Assembly (NCBI GenBank): GCA_023653785.1
Contig: JAMKCH010035767.1
Span: 1 to 64,000, forward strand
Length of the DNA: 64,000 nt
Source: Ophioderma brevispina
Taxonomy: Eukaryota > Echinodermata > Ophiuroidea > Amphilepidida > Ophiodermatidae
Direction of reading: 5' to 3'
The translations under genes and the position numbers were made by a program. Numbering within the stretch: the first letter of the stretch is position 1; the number at the start of each line of letters is the position of its first letter. This document shows, piece after piece, positions 23,001 to 36,547 of the stretch. Below the pieces are notes generated by a model. The model did no database searches. It worked only from the letters and a program-made list of their open reading frames with translations, and was not told the DNA's origin.

Positions 23001-24480
23001 AAAGATGTCCGCAATAAACTAGGAACGAGGGATCGGCATAGCTTTCGGTCGAAGCTTCCATGCTGTTCACGTTATCCCGAGATGGCGAAATAGATATAAG
23101 ACGGTCAGATTCGGATTCAGCGAATCGGTGGACTCATCTACTCAGAGACGCAGTATGGAGTATAAGCAAATACCATCCAACTGACCGGTACCGCGGATTG
23201 GCGTCTCCCCCGTCGCCCACGGGTTGAGTGGGTATGAAGATTTGGCGATCTTTGTTATTGTACTGCGGGTAGGGGTTGTTTATAGCGAGCCGACAGTTAT
23301 ATGTAGTGCACGTGGGTGCAATGTCGAGTGGCGGGGACCTAGAATGAGAACGGGCGGCTAGTCGGCAGCTCAGGCGTATAGAGTGGAGGAGTGCAATTGG
23401 GGTTGTCGTAATGGGTGCGATGGCTGGGAACGGAGAGGTTGTAGGAATGTTCTCTTGATGGTAGGTGAGCCCCCCTTTATTTGGTTTCAGGGGTATTGGT
23501 CCTGCGCTTGCATGTGTGGAGCAGGATTAGAGGGGAGACTGGATTATCTTCGTGGGCGACGACCATTTGATGGGTTTGAAGGAGACAGTCAGTGGTAGCA
23601 TGGGTGGCTGCGTAAGGTGAGTAGTGTCCGAAAGATTAGTGCCAGAAGGGTGGTAGTTGACCCAGACGGGGAACAACATGCGGGGGGTCCTAAGCTAAGG
23701 TGCGCGCGGGGCTGGTCGGTTCTTTTATTGTCATGGAGAGGAATGGGGTAAATAGAAGAGGCTTTTGGGTCCGTGGGTGGGGGCCTACCCCGGCATCGGT
23801 TGAGGTGAAATGGGAGGAGGGGCGCGTTACTAGCTAAAGCGTAAAACTTTGAACGAAGTAACTCGAGGGGGAACGAAAGCTGGTAGTGAGGTAAAGAGGG
23901 CCATAAGGAAAGGCGAGGTGGAGTTGGAAGGGCGGATTAAGTATGTGTGTCGGAAAGACGCCAAAGGGTAGAGGCTGCATGTTTGGGGCGTTGCTACTGG
24001 ATAGGCTATCCTCAGGCGGGTAGCAGGTGGCGAGTACGCAGCTGAGTAATAAGAGTGAGGGGTCCAGAGAGAGAAAAAACAATCCCAAGGGAGCGTTAGC
24101 ATTAAAGGGATGGGGGACAAAGAAGATCTGGATGTAGGAAGGCAAATTTGTAGAGTTACTGGGTAGCTTGCTGGCGTAGACCATCCGAGAATGGTTTGCG
24201 AAGGTTGCTGGGGTGAAGGTTCAGGAGGAGGGTGTTTATACCCAAGCTTGGTATTATTGCGTAGTGTGCGGGTGGGGTTACAATCACCCCGTCGCCAGTG
24301 TGAACTTGGTAAAATTGTCAGGGAGTTAGGGAGAGCATCGGCGTCAATTGAGCGGATCCGGAGAGAAAATACGGCCCGGTGCAAGGTATGGCGGGCGTCC
24401 GTGAAGTAGTCTAGTTTGTATGTGGAAGCTTATCGAGGACTACCGGGGTATGGATTCTTTACGGATGCTTCTGCAGATCT
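20040..24480. other. Anomalous G-rich region without recognisable content
   Basis: Over about 4.4 kb the + strand is conspicuously rich in G (GGGG, GAGG, GGTG words) and poor in C, unlike both flanks. Minus-strand ORFs up to 184 codons are P/S/T/L-rich and lack domains. No repeat unit, RT motif or splice structure was found. The left edge cuts through a gag ORF. The right edge flips to C-rich at about 24,480. Poor long-read consensus in a retroelement body is the simplest explanation. A true strand-asymmetric sequence cannot be excluded. Confidence 0.6.
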
Positions 24481-24770
24481 GCGGACTAGTGCATACCCCC
24501 TGACGAACTTCTGCCACCGTTTCCATCCCCGCCCACCCGGCCCCCGCCCGGCCCCTTTCACCCCCTGCCCCCCTTCCTTCTCGGTTGCGTTTCACTCCCA
24601 CCTTCGGGCCCCAGAGCCCGACGCGCCGGTCAGCCCCCCGCTCCTCAGGTCCTCGTGTCTGATTGGATCTTCTCCCCTTTCATCCACCGACTTCCTACAC
24701 CCTCTAATTCGTCGTGACCCTTTCCGACGGCCAGGGTATGGGTTCTCCCCTCCTTGCTACATGCTCCTTA
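24481..24770. repeat. C-rich tract
   Basis: About 290 bases with long CCC and CT blocks begin where the G-rich region stops. It shows no repeat unit and no domain in any frame. It probably has the same origin as the neighbouring biased region but the opposite strand sense. Confidence 0.6.
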
Positions 24771-27189
24771 TGTGACACTGTTTATCATAATATTGTAGTG
24801 GATCCTCCACAAGAACTAATTAATCTACGAAAAAACTTCAACCGTTGGGATGTTGTGGTGGTTTTCCGTAAAACATTGCCTGGTGAGATTAAATCTCTGT
24901 CAGTCAATCGATTTTAATATTAAACAAAATCCTCCATTTTAACCGGCCAACGAAAGCGGAAGATGTGGCAAAATTTATCAATTCCCAAGTTTAAGATGAA
25001 ACAAAAGAAGATCAACATGGCATTAGCACAGGAAAACGTACGTTTCTTGAAATCGGGTTGGTTTGATGTCATGCAGTTTAAATCTATTGCTAAGTCCACC
25101 CACAATTTTACCAAAATGGCCTTTACCGCATATAATACAGACGACGGCAATGATTTACCTTTACACTTCAACCGCTACATCCCCCCAACTAACCTTTTCA
25201 CCCTCAAGTTCTTTCCGACCGTTTCTCCTTTAAGCCAAACTGTAGCCCACATCGGCTAACGCTCAACCATTCGATCCACCCTATCTTTAGAAAATTCACA
25301 GTTTTGCCGCCCGCCAAAAATGAAGTCTGTAATAACAAATCAGAGCAGTTCTCCTTGCTAATAGATGGCAAAAAAAATTTGTGCTGATCCCATGCGCTCT
25401 ATTATCCTGGCCTTGCTTAATGCTGACTGATTTTCCTTCTCCCTTTGGTTTCCCGGGGCCGGTCTTTTTCTTTTTTTAAATTGAGTTGCTGGTTATTCCT
25501 CCAAGTCTTGTTTATAGCACAGGAGCTTTCGCCGTATCAACCTTGCAAATTACAAGCAAGTCATCATTCATATTCGGTACTAACAACTGTAAAAGTATGC
25601 CAGGGGTCAAAATGCAAAGTCATCTTATTCCTTGATTGGGTAGGGTTTCTTCTTCGAGAATATGTACCAGAAATCAAGATTATTTTTCGTCATCTAATAT
25701 GCCCTAGGATCCGTTTGACCATTATGACAAACATGTCATGGAGAAACTCAATAAATTGTGACTTCCGCTGATTGGCGAAACCAATATGGTCTTATTACCG
25801 ATTAACCATGATCGAAACAACTTTAGATTACAAAAGAAATCACGGGAATCGTCTAAGTATTTGTTCGGGATGGTTTTACACCTTAGATGATTATGTCTTA
25901 TGATTCGTGAATTAAATAGCGACAGCGTCCTTCGATCCTTAAGACGCCTCACAGAGCCGAACCAGAGTCATTAAGTCCATCACGCTTGCCTTGAACCATT
26001 CTGATTCAAAATCGGAGAATCGAGTTCTTTCGATCTCGGGCTAATCGGCCACGTCGTATGGCTGGACTAAACCGGACAAGGAATCATCATGTAAGCCATC
26101 ATGATGACACAATCCAACAAGCGGGCTCATCTAAATATAACAGAGTGGTATTTCGCGATACCCGTCTTGGTAAATCATGCTCATTCTTTTGCCTGGTGCA
26201 GACAAAAACCCACGATTGCGATTCCCGTCAACTGTACCCACGTAAACCCAATAAAATGCCTTTGGTGTTGTGGTAAAATGGTCCACAGAAGGCAAATGCC
26301 AGATTCCATGCCTTCAACAGAAATCAACACTTACTCCAATTGACCTTCCTTCACTTCACGTCCCACACTCTCTTTTATATAATCTAATAATTCCCCTCTA
26401 CGTATTTTCCACCTTCCCCCTCTTCTTTCCCCTTCCCCGGGCAAATTGGTAACTCTGGATTTTCCGACGCCAAGAAGTAGTTCGTGCCAGTTTGCTATTT
26501 ATTTAATACATGTATTCGGATAAATGAACTATTTTAGTAAAGTGCTCGTCTGAAATTCATTTTGAAATCAAAATTTGGCAATAATGTAAATAAAAGAAAG
26601 AGGTGCCGTAGAATTTTGTTAAATGACCACAATTCCCTCCATCATTCAAAACCACATCATTTTAAGAGTCTACTACCTTCACAAATGACAATTAACATTG
26701 ACTTTGTCGTCGCCATCTAAATCTACGTTAAATACACGTGCATGTCATATCCGGTATCCCTATTATTCATGATCATAAAGATGTTTTCGTCATTCTTACC
26801 CAAGCTTAAATAAACGGTATAATTTTGTTTTTCTAGAAATAGAATACGTAAGAGGCGGCAAAAACAAATGCATGTGTGACAAAAAACCGAATTTTTTTTA
26901 ACCGTGCTTTTAATAATGTACAAGGGTATGCAAAGCAATTTTATGGAAATGATCATTTGGTTAGGATGTGAAAATATTGATATATTTGGTGTACCCGCGC
27001 GTTTTATTTCCCGGTCGCGTTCGATGTACTTGAACTCATCCAAATCCAGGATTTTCTTGGATTTTGTAAAAAATAACTAGTACTCTAGGTAAAAATGGTA
27101 TATCTGAAATCAGCTGATGAGGGATCGGTATGATCTTAGTTATCGAATAGAATCATTATTCAATGATGACGTGGTTTAAAATTGTAAAA
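24771..27189. other. No recognisable feature
   Basis: Mixed-composition sequence with several ORFs of 60-108 codons, none with a domain. The most regular is 24,963-25,259 (98 codons). The run of short ORFs may reflect a decayed element, but no landmark supports that. Confidence 0.35.
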
Positions 27190-29240
27190 TCAGATGATAT
27201 GAAGGATTATGGATTCGTTTGGTCACTAATGCTGCCCCAAAAGATAGTATACATTTGTTTTGCTACCCTTCCCCAATGAGGGTGTGAACGTAGATCTTAC
27301 TGAAGAGTTATATAATCAGCTTCTGGGCGAGGTACTAACAATTCCGGATCAACAGTAGACGCGGAATTAAAAAATTATAATGGGCCGACTTTACATCACG
27401 TTTGGGTTATATAATCAAGGAGGGTGATCCTGTGTTAAAAAATTCTCAATATGGCAAGAGACTTGGGAAGTTTTACGTGAATTTATTGGGGCTTCATATT
27501 GCAAACTGTCCTTGATATCTGTATAGGTAAAATTCACATTGGGTATAAGGGGTAATCTTACCTCTACTATTGATCATATTCTAACTTGTAGTGAGCATAA
27601 GTACGAAAATAACTAAAAATGCTATGTAATGACGCCTAGAAAACGATGCACATGCGGGAGCGACCATAATGTGTTGTTAATGAAAATGTAACTGTCCCTT
27701 CAGATAACGGGGTAATCACAAATATAATTAGCATAATACTCATGGACCAAAATAAATCTGGGGACATTGACGTTACCCAATTGGTTAATGTAACTTTTCA
27801 GTCGCTCATTGAAAACACGTTTAAAACTGAGGTTCACCCCTACATTTTAACTCTTTGCGACGAATTGTATTGGAACTCGCGGAAGATCTAACTGTATATT
27901 AAATTGCAGACCGATGTCCATAGGCCAAGAAAAACGATTGATAAAAGAGGTAACCCTTGGGACTTGGGGATTCAGATATCAATAATGCCCAAAAGATAGA
28001 AAAGGCATCCAAGTCCCATAGGGGTGGGTGCTTTAGTTTGGCCACCTGGATAATCCAAATATGTATGATCTTGTCGGGATTCTTAAGATAGAAGAAACAG
28101 TTTGCAAAAAAATCTTGTCCATTTCAGAATCATGATAACTGCAAAGCCGGTATCGACATAGTGTATAAGGAGGTCGCTCAGAAAGTGGACCTTCTGTGCA
28201 AAGGAATTTTTGGAAACTACTGCGTGGCAGTAAGGCAAAAATAAACTGGCCACTTCGGGTTGTTTAATCTAAATCCCAATACAGGGCAGTGTGTAAAGTA
28301 GAAAAACATCCCTCAATGCAATGTCCCAGAATGATGCATTGGAAAACGTCCTCTAGGAACAATGAATAAAAACTATGAATGCCACCTTGCAAGATGATAT
28401 TTTCTCCCAAGAGGTTAATTCGGTTGGATCCTAGGGTACTGTAAATTATAATTAATCAATTTTACATTATGACGAGATTAATAGCAGAGAATTGATTATG
28501 TCCACTCTCTATTTGATTCGATTTCAATTCTTTAACCTGCAGAAGGACGTTTGTATGTCGTTTAAATGCCGCAAAAAAGTATCAAACCCACCTGGGGCTA
28601 CAAGGCAAGATTCGATTACGAATGAACTCTTAAAAACTGGGTGGTACTACTGGTTTAAATAATGGATCCTTGTCATTTCAGTTTCGTTTTTTAAAAGATT
28701 TATCATTGATGAATGTATACGCTAAAGAATGTCACTTAGAATGGCATGAGGGGATGATAATACCAATCCCTAAAAAGGGTAACATCCAGCAGTGACTTGA
28801 GTAAATTAAATCGTGGCAATAAATACCATTAGCTCATGTTTTGAAAAAAGTTTTTAATGGATAATTGCAAGCTCAATCATTAACTAACAATCTATAGTTT
28901 AAATAATCACGGGGGCTTTCCTTAACTTCGTTCCCATTTTCGGTTTGATTTCGTTCTATGGCAAAGATCATCGGATGCTCTAAACGAAGCACTTTATATA
29001 ATATTTAAAAATGTCGTACATTGCCATCTGATTAGGAAAATCTCATCGGTTGAACACCTATTTGCATTCGTGGCACCAACAGTAAGTGGCTTTGACGACT
29101 CTGTTTTTGGGTACTGGATGAGGTTGTTACATTCTATATGGAACGTTGGAATTAGAGAAAAATTTGGAGGCTTATAATAATGATTTATTCCAACCTCATC
29201 GACTAAAGAGATCTACATTAATATTGGTATGATCCTTCAT
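27190..29240 (+). pseudogene. Second decayed LINE: endonuclease and reverse transcriptase remnants
   Basis: Short in-order protein matches appear across all three + frames. From 27,290: VNVDLTEELYNQLLGEV-like. From 27,420: GDPVLKNSQYGKRLGKFYVN, then LLGLHIANC. At 27,555-27,590: NLTSTIDHILTCSEHKY. Near 27,655: GSDHNVLLMK, the SDHN-type catalytic end of an APE endonuclease. Near 28,615-28,645: TNELLKTG. At 28,740-28,785: EWHEGMIIPIPKKGN, an RT entry motif. Near 28,965-29,000: a degraded SDALNEALY-like stretch. No frame stays open over 60 codons. The element is dead, or the reading is heavily affected by base errors. It differs from the LINE at 2.6-4.8 kb. Confidence 0.75.
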
Positions 29241-29264
29241 AATTCTTTCTTTTGACGCCCTTCG

Positions 29265-29470
29265 TTTATTTCCTCGTTTTTTTTTCCTTTCTTTCTCCCT
29301 CTGGCTTCTTTCGGTAAGAAAACTAGTTGGCCCTTTTTTTCTTCGCTGCGTTTTGTCTGTTCACTCTACTTCCTCCCACCTCGCACTCCTCTCTCGTCGT
29401 CCGTTTCCTCTCCGGTCCTTCCCCGCTCCCTTTCTTGGTTTTCCTTATTTTTTATTCGTTTCTGTTGATC
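29265..29470. repeat. Pyrimidine-rich tract
   Basis: About 200 bases of CT-rich sequence (CTTTCTCC, TCCTCCCACC words) with sharp edges and no unit. It resembles the other biased patches in the window. Confidence 0.6.
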
Positions 29471-32400
29471 TTTTTTTAAAGCCGATTAACCAAACACCTC
29501 CAAATACTTCTTGATACGTGTCATAATTTTTGTCTCAAAGTGGAGGTATGATTTTTCTCACTGAAAAATGTGGAGTTCTTATACCTGGTAACGTGTCAAT
29601 ACTATCAACTAATGGACTACTAGTGTAATGGTGGTCACAATAAGTTAATGAATATAAATATCCTTTGAGTGGTCCTAATTATTATACACCCTTTTTACCC
29701 CGTCTCCTCCGCCTCTGTACATATGTTCTAAAACGAGGTAATAGGCTAATTGGCTATGTGATGTCTATCCTTTGGAATCAATATGATTATGATCGAGTTT
29801 ATTAATGGCGAGTCTTTTATGGAAAGTATTGGTATTGCCCCTCTATCCGAATTCTCCTCGCATGTCTTTTCTACTTGGTTTTGCACTCTAGTAAACTTTC
29901 TGTTCCACGTTGATCTAATGTGATAACCCTTGATACTAAGAAAATCTTTCAAATTTTGAGGGTCGTCGTATTACTAAAGCCCATCGTAATCACTGCTAAG
30001 GAAGCAATATTAGGTGACCCCGCTTGGCTGTCTATTCCTAGTATTAACAACTATCAACAAATAACTAATCCAGTGTATAAACAAAAGAATGTCTTATGTT
30101 CAACGCTTACAAATCCAATGACCAGATTATAGTTCCGAAGCTACTTTTAATATTTTAATGATTTTAGGAGAGTACAACAAAATTTTAGGGTAGCCCTGGA
30201 ACTGGTCGGAGACTCTGTAAAAAGTGTCTAAGTAATTGCGTCAAGATCTTTGTTTTCGGATAACCCCGTAAACACAAAGTAGTCTATGTCGTATGTAGAT
30301 ATAAGTAAGAACGAGTGCATAACGTTAATTGGTATATACATATGTGAGTAACCTCTACCTTTGACTAATTAATCTATTCCATCACGTTGAGCCTTGCATG
30401 GAAAATTATCGTCTTGTAAATAGATTTTTTAAGGGTGCATTCCCTTGAAAATTCAAAGCCCCAGGAACGAAACTACGCTTAGTTTGGCGATTACAAAAGA
30501 AATTGGAAAATTCTTTTGTGATTCGGATGAATGTAAGTCTATGTAACCATTCTCTCCTAATACTTGGGTACATTTTCTTTGTTCGTCATGTGAAGCCCCT
30601 ACAACGATAAGAATACGTTTGATGAATTATAAAAAATACCCAATATAAATAGTCTCACATGGGTACTCTAAATTATTGGAATGCTTCGTTTTTTTGGTGG
30701 TAACTTCAAACTTCAATCAAAATTAATTATGTTTCTTTCTCTTCAAAGGTCCACGTGATGCAGAATTAATTTTTGTGATATTCAGCAAATCATACCTTAA
30801 AAGTTCACACCTGTTAGGTTGTAACTCTTTAAATAATCTGTGATGTGGATCAAGAAATCTTTTGTTCTAGAACGGTAACTATGGGTTCCTCTGGGATAGC
30901 ATTGGTTTTTAATGCTTTCCAACCTGTTCCCACCCAGTCGCATCAACTGAGGCTTTTTTGAGGTTTTGTTTTTTTATACACTCCTCCACTCTGATTATGT
31001 ATATTTAATTAACAATGTATGGGGAAATTGTTACGAGATAATATGCAAGGCCACTATCGTCCGTAGTATATGGTCGGGCGGGTGCTCTACTGGATTGTGT
31101 GAAAGGTTACTTATTTTAATGGTGTTTGATTTCCTTAGATTTCAATGTAAGAGCATTACTCTCGGTTATTAGCGGGGTTCTGTGCTGCAACGTGTGAATT
31201 TTTGTAATAATATTTTTTTTCTGATCGTTAATTATTATTAATACTAAAAAATTTTTAAGTTTTGTTATTTTTAAATGTGGGTGCAACGGACATTTTTGAA
31301 CTCAGAGTGGCCGCCTTTCCTCGAATTATTGTCCTTACCTTCTTTCGAGTTCCGCAATAAATAAATAATAAACAACTAAACCAACTATTCAAATTAGAGA
31401 CATCTTAGTCCAATACGATGGTTGATTCCGAACCATTCTTAACAACCCTATGCATTATTGACTGTGCAAAATCTCCCATTCCCCCACCCGGATGGCTTTT
31501 TCCTCTGCCTGCTTCCTCCTCTCAACGAAGAGAGGTGCGTTGGGGGGTGTACCGGGACTAAGGATACAGTGGTACTTAAGGTCCTTAAGTCAATGAAGAA
31601 TGGCGAAGGACGGACCCTCGTTCCGTTCCTCTTTTTTTATCTCGTCTTTTGGTATGCTTCTCTTTTCGGCCTGTCGTATCTTCCCGCATTGTATTGCGCC
31701 AATTTATTACTTGAATATTTGATTTGGTCGACTGACTTTTTTTTTACATTTAATTTTACTTTTGGCATTTTTGGGCAAATGCTGATATACAAATCTTGAA
31801 AGCATTTATCAAAACGGAAAAATCTTCACATCTGATCAATTCTTAGCAAACCAGAAAAATGTGAAACTTTGGTGGTTTGAAAAACGAATTCTTCTTAGAT
31901 TTTTTAATAATGCACACTAGGTTGAAATCAAACTTAATTTTTGTTTTCATCAAATAATTAATTTCATTCAAAACATAACTTTTGTTTAGAAAACTGCCTG
32001 ATGATATGCAATATACAACTACTGAAAAAATTAAATTAAACGAATTTTTGGCCTGGATTGGACTACAGCCATGTTATTAACATTAGTTTTGTCAAAAAGA
32101 CTGAAGAATGTCGTCTTACAATTTCTTGAATGCTTTCATTTGCTTCTTCTTCAATTTTTTTAAATGAAAAGAAAAGATGTGAATTTCTTTTGTAATGTAA
32201 TGTGCAATATTATGTGAAACATGGGTTGCACAAATATCATTTATTAACTATTTTGTTTTAAAAAAGAAATAAATGAAAAAGAAAATAAAGTCTTAGATTC
32301 CTTTCTCGCCGGTTCTGCTGGCTGAACGTCATTTGAAATTACAAAACTTGGGACAGAAGTGTCCATTGACATGTGTTACCTAATCGCTTATTATTTCTTC

Positions 32401-32779
32401 AAACTACTGGGAAACCTAATCTAGTTGCTTTTTCGCACCCCTCTAAATTTATTTGAAAAATAATTGTGGTTTACAGATTTCTTTTTAAATTTATCAAAGG
32501 TGCTACTTACTTTTGAAGTTATATTGTCACCAATAGTTAGGGTGTAATTCTGTTCTGTATATTAATTAATGGAGGCAAAAAGTTGCGGGCATCTTGGTCT
32601 ACCGAACACAATACCATTCCAAGACACCTGTTTAACAGAAGTTTGTATCCCGGGTGCAACGTTTTTAGAAGACATGCCTCCCATACCGCAAATACATGAG
32701 GCATCACTGACTTGGCTGCTGATTTCTGTACTTCTGATTATTGATTCGCTGTATATATTAGGTACCACGCTTGAGTGCC
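29471..32779. other. No recognisable feature
   Basis: AT-rich noncoding sequence with poly-A/T stretches. A mild CT/GT bias appears at 31,470-31,700, where a 113-codon ORF reads as hydrophobic filler. No conserved exon, repeat array or mobile-element end was recognised. Confidence 0.35.
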
Positions 32780-34060
32780 CTGTTCCCCACATTTTTGTCA
32801 TCGCCTGCCCACGCAGTTTTTCTTCCCCCCCTCGGGATTCTTTTTCTAGGTTGTCTTTGTAGTGGTTTCTCTTCCGCCCTCTTTCCTGAGGTCACGCCTC
32901 TCTGTTCCTGGACTGCCCCTGTCGCTCCTCTGGGACCGCCTTTATAGTTTCCCGCTGCCTGGGAGACTGACCCTTTTCGGTGTCGATGCTCTTCCTAGCT
33001 TGAAGGTAAAGTGTCTCCCCCCTGCACTCCGGTACATCCTACGCTTGGAATAGGAGATAGTTATTTCCTAGACCCTCGGTCCTTTATCCTACGTACAATT
33101 TCAATGTACCGAGTAGCGCTTTCTTCTTCTTTTGTTATGATGCAGATTTTTCCTACTTTGTCTTTTTCCCCACCGCTGCTCATTCTCTCAAGAATCCTAA
33201 AGGCTCATTTTACTAAAACTCGGCATAACGTGTGCCATTTTTGATACATTTATAACTTTTAAAGGACCACGTTACATTTTCCCCTCTTTTTTTTTCCTTT
33301 CCATTTTCCCCTTCCCGCGTCGCTTCTTCTCTTCCTCACCTTTAAGCCGTGCCCTTTCCTCCCACTCTCCCCCGCCACGCACGTAATATGAAGGGGAGGT
33401 GCAATGAGAAATTTTGGGAAAGAGTCGATACGACGGAACTGGTAGAACGGCAGAGGACGTATCCAGAAGTTGGGAGGGACACTGAGGGCGGACATGAACG
33501 AAGAGTAATGGTATTAATGTCACGTAGGAGGGGGTCCCGGGCCCTGACGCGCGCAGGACGCCGCGCGCCCTTCTCCCATCTTTATGCCCTAATTTGTTTT
33601 TTACCCTCCTTCCATCCACCCGGACCGGGGTTTCGTTGATTTGCTACGATCTCCCTCGTCTTTCTGTTGCCCCCCCTTGCTCCCCCCTTTTTTCTAGTAC
33701 TTTTCCCTTTGCCTCATGTGCTTGGTCCGTCTCCAGAGGTTCCACTTTCTAGCGCCACTTTTCGTAAGAGGTAGAAGCTGGTTAGTGCCTCACGCTTCGG
33801 TTATGCTGGATCCTTTTGCCCCTTCTTTTTAGCTTTAATGCTCAACATTCCTTACGGTTATGTGTGGCTGGGGGGCGTGTGTCACAGGATGACAGAATCC
33901 GTTTTGGTGTGACACGTTCCGGTCCGCGCTCTGAGTGGCCCCATAACGGTGTGCCACCTCCCTTTGGACGCCGGATCATATTTGCCTGCTTGGAGGGGGG
34001 GTTACACACAAGAGAGTTAGACTGTCACTTTCCTTCTCTGGGTTATTGTCATCTTTCCTT
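32780..34060. repeat. Pyrimidine-rich patches, partly inside duplication copy 1
   Basis: CT-rich low-complexity sequence runs from 32,780 to about 33,220 and from about 33,275 to 34,060, with one ordinary AT-rich gap near 33,225-33,270. That gap matches the start of duplication copy 2 (36,548). In copy 2 the corresponding place holds about 270 bases of normal AT-rich sequence, so the patch replaces rather than merely interrupts it. ORFs here are P/L/S/R-rich and not credible. Confidence 0.65.
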
Positions 34061-36547
34061 CAAATAATATATGTTCCAGATAGATTTATACCAATAAATC
34101 CCGTAATTGTTTATGAGTTTAAACTCTAGAAATCATCCAAAGTATATACTTTTCTTTTCAACAATTTAAAAAAACAAAAATATTTAAAACAAATTGTAGA
34201 ATTCGAAGAAACACTGCACAGACTCACCTTCAATCCTCGCCGCAAAACGGATTCCATGATTCGAAATGTACAGCTTGAGAAGAACTTGGGTACCTATCAT
34301 TCTAATAATGAAGGGTAAGTTAAAGCATAATTTTCCAACACTTTATAAACGTTCTTATGCAAAGGTTGTAAAGAATAAAGATGGCCCTCAGAAATGTTAG
34401 ATAAATCTTGTAGTAACACAAACAGCCCATCACGGAGCAAGACTGATGCAAGAGGAGGGTAGAATGGCTAAAGATCGTGGAGGTTCCACCATGGATTTAA
34501 GTTTAAGGCAGTGGCGAGCATCAAGAAAGGTGGACAATGGAAATTCTCCCTCCCAATATAGTCCTTCACCCACCCCTCGACCCCCCCACCCCGCCCCACT
34601 TTCCAGACTCTTCTCCTTCCCCAACTCCCCTTCTCCTCCCAGTTTTCAAATGGCAATGATGGCTTGGCAAATTACCAAACCGATGGGTTTTTAAATAGGG
34701 TTTAAACCCGCTGAAACCCCAACGACAAACTGCTCATCTTTATCTGCTAACTAATTGTTATGGCTGCCAGTCCTCTCCAAGTCCCCCCACAATTATCAAT
34801 TATGGATGCGGGTGTCCGCGTTAACTGATGATCTTGATATGTCTCCTCCCGTCTCCCCCCCCTTTTTTATGCCAGAGTGTATAGAAGTTGAAAGGTGCAA
34901 CGAGAGATTTCACTAACAGGTGTTCCTTAAAATGTGAAATTATTATTTTTGCACTGAGTTAAAGCTTCCAATCAAAATGTCCCCGTCTGAAAGGATTTAG
35001 CTAAGAAATATTATCTATGGTTACAAACTTTGAAATTTTTCAATTTCGTATAGGCAATATGAAATGCAGAGTCTGTTTGATATTAATAACGCGCATAAAA
35101 AACCACTTTTTGTTTCATTTATCACTTTTACATAATACGTTTCTGTATAGCCAAATAAAACGTAAGAAATCCTTTGAGTTTCTAATCTACATAAACCATC
35201 TAACAAATTACAACATACTTATCCCTTAATCTCTCGTTAATTGCACCGTTCACTACCAATCTTCCATTCTTTCTTCCCACGCCGGGGTCCCTCCCCCTTC
35301 CTTTCCTCCTTGTTCTCTTCTTTCCCTTTTCTTTTGGCACTCTCGTTGGCTAGTCCTTAGCCATCGAATGTCTTACGATTATTTTACAATGAATGCATTT
35401 TTAACCAGTTTCAACTAATTTCGGTAAGTGTTCGGGGGGCAAATTTATTACCGTAACCAAAACGATATAGTCTATTTGCTTACAAACTGATTGGATGAGT
35501 GAGGCAATGTTTTTTTATAAACCCCAACACTTTCGTGAGTTATATTACCCCAACACTGGGAAACTTTTGCCCCACCCATTCTTTTGAAGCGTAAATGTAA
35601 CTATTTGAAGTAATGAAAACCTCACGTTTTTGTGTCGTCAAGATTTATAGCTACTGAAAAGATTAATTTTAAGAGAAGGGTCTATTTGACCGTATTACAA
35701 CAAACATTAGTCCCAAGCAAAATGTGATTTAGCTAGTTTGTAATCGTTCAAAGAAAATCAACTGATCGTTTTTAATTTTTTAACGTACATTTACAAATTT
35801 ATCCTCAACAGGTTTATTTTAAAGACTTACAGTTTTGGTCATTTTGAGCGCAATTACAAACTTAACTTTTAGTGGGGTGCCAAATTTAAATGATGAGGGA
35901 TATTAGGAATTTATTAGTTATTTAAATTAGTCCTCTTCCAATATTACCCCAATTCTTATTTCTTTTTTTATTGTTATTTTATCTCATTTAGCTTATGGTC
36001 ATGTGTCATATTTTGCAGGGCACATGAAATGAATCTTTCATTCATCAAATTTGTTAAAGAAAAATCACTATTTTCAACACGTGCCCATGTTCATCCTTCC
36101 ACTCTCTCCCTAGCTGCTAAACTTAATTTCTCCCCGCTGTCTCCTTCTCCTTGCCCCTTCCCCCCCCTTCCTGCTTTTCTTTTGCATTCTCAGCCCCTTC
36201 ATTTTCCATCTTCTAATTTAATGTGACAATACGACCTTTTTTTTCTTAAGCAACTTAATCTTATTCACGCTAAACGTTACTTTCGTTGTTATTATAATTA
36301 AATTCGCTGACAAAAATTCATATAACTCACGTGTCCAAAAAGACAATTTTCGATCCTATTACTATTTTACTGTTTTTTGCTATCTTTTTTAATCGACAAG
36401 AGTTTCCATCCTCCTTTTTTTTCATTTTCATCGTGCACGTGATCCCAATCAACGTAATCGGTTGCGATGGGCATTGCCACTACGAAGTTTGAAAGACCGT
36501 TGTAATTGTACTAGAAATGACTAACACGACACAACAACCCACGGAAA
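33225..36547. repeat. Tandem duplication, copy 1
   Basis: This copy shares long blocks in the same order with 36,548-39,090. Landmarks: TGCCATTTTTGATA (33,231 versus 36,552), TTTATACCAATAAATCCC (34,085 versus 36,890), TAGAATTCGAAGAAACA (34,197 versus 36,991), CTCTCGTTAATTGCACCGT (35,232 versus 37,932), GCTGACAAAAATTCATATAA (36,308 versus 38,869) and GGTTGCGATGGGCATTGCCAC (36,460 versus 39,012). It is longer than copy 2 because of CT-rich patches at about 33,275-34,060, 34,540-34,640, 34,840-34,870, 35,250-35,340 and 36,095-36,210. No gene is visible. Confidence 0.8.

Noticed and set aside
22549..24384. Long minus-strand ORFs of 173 and 184 codons
   Set aside because: They lie in the G-rich anomalous region, are P/S/T/L-rich, overlap other open frames and show no domain or splice signals.
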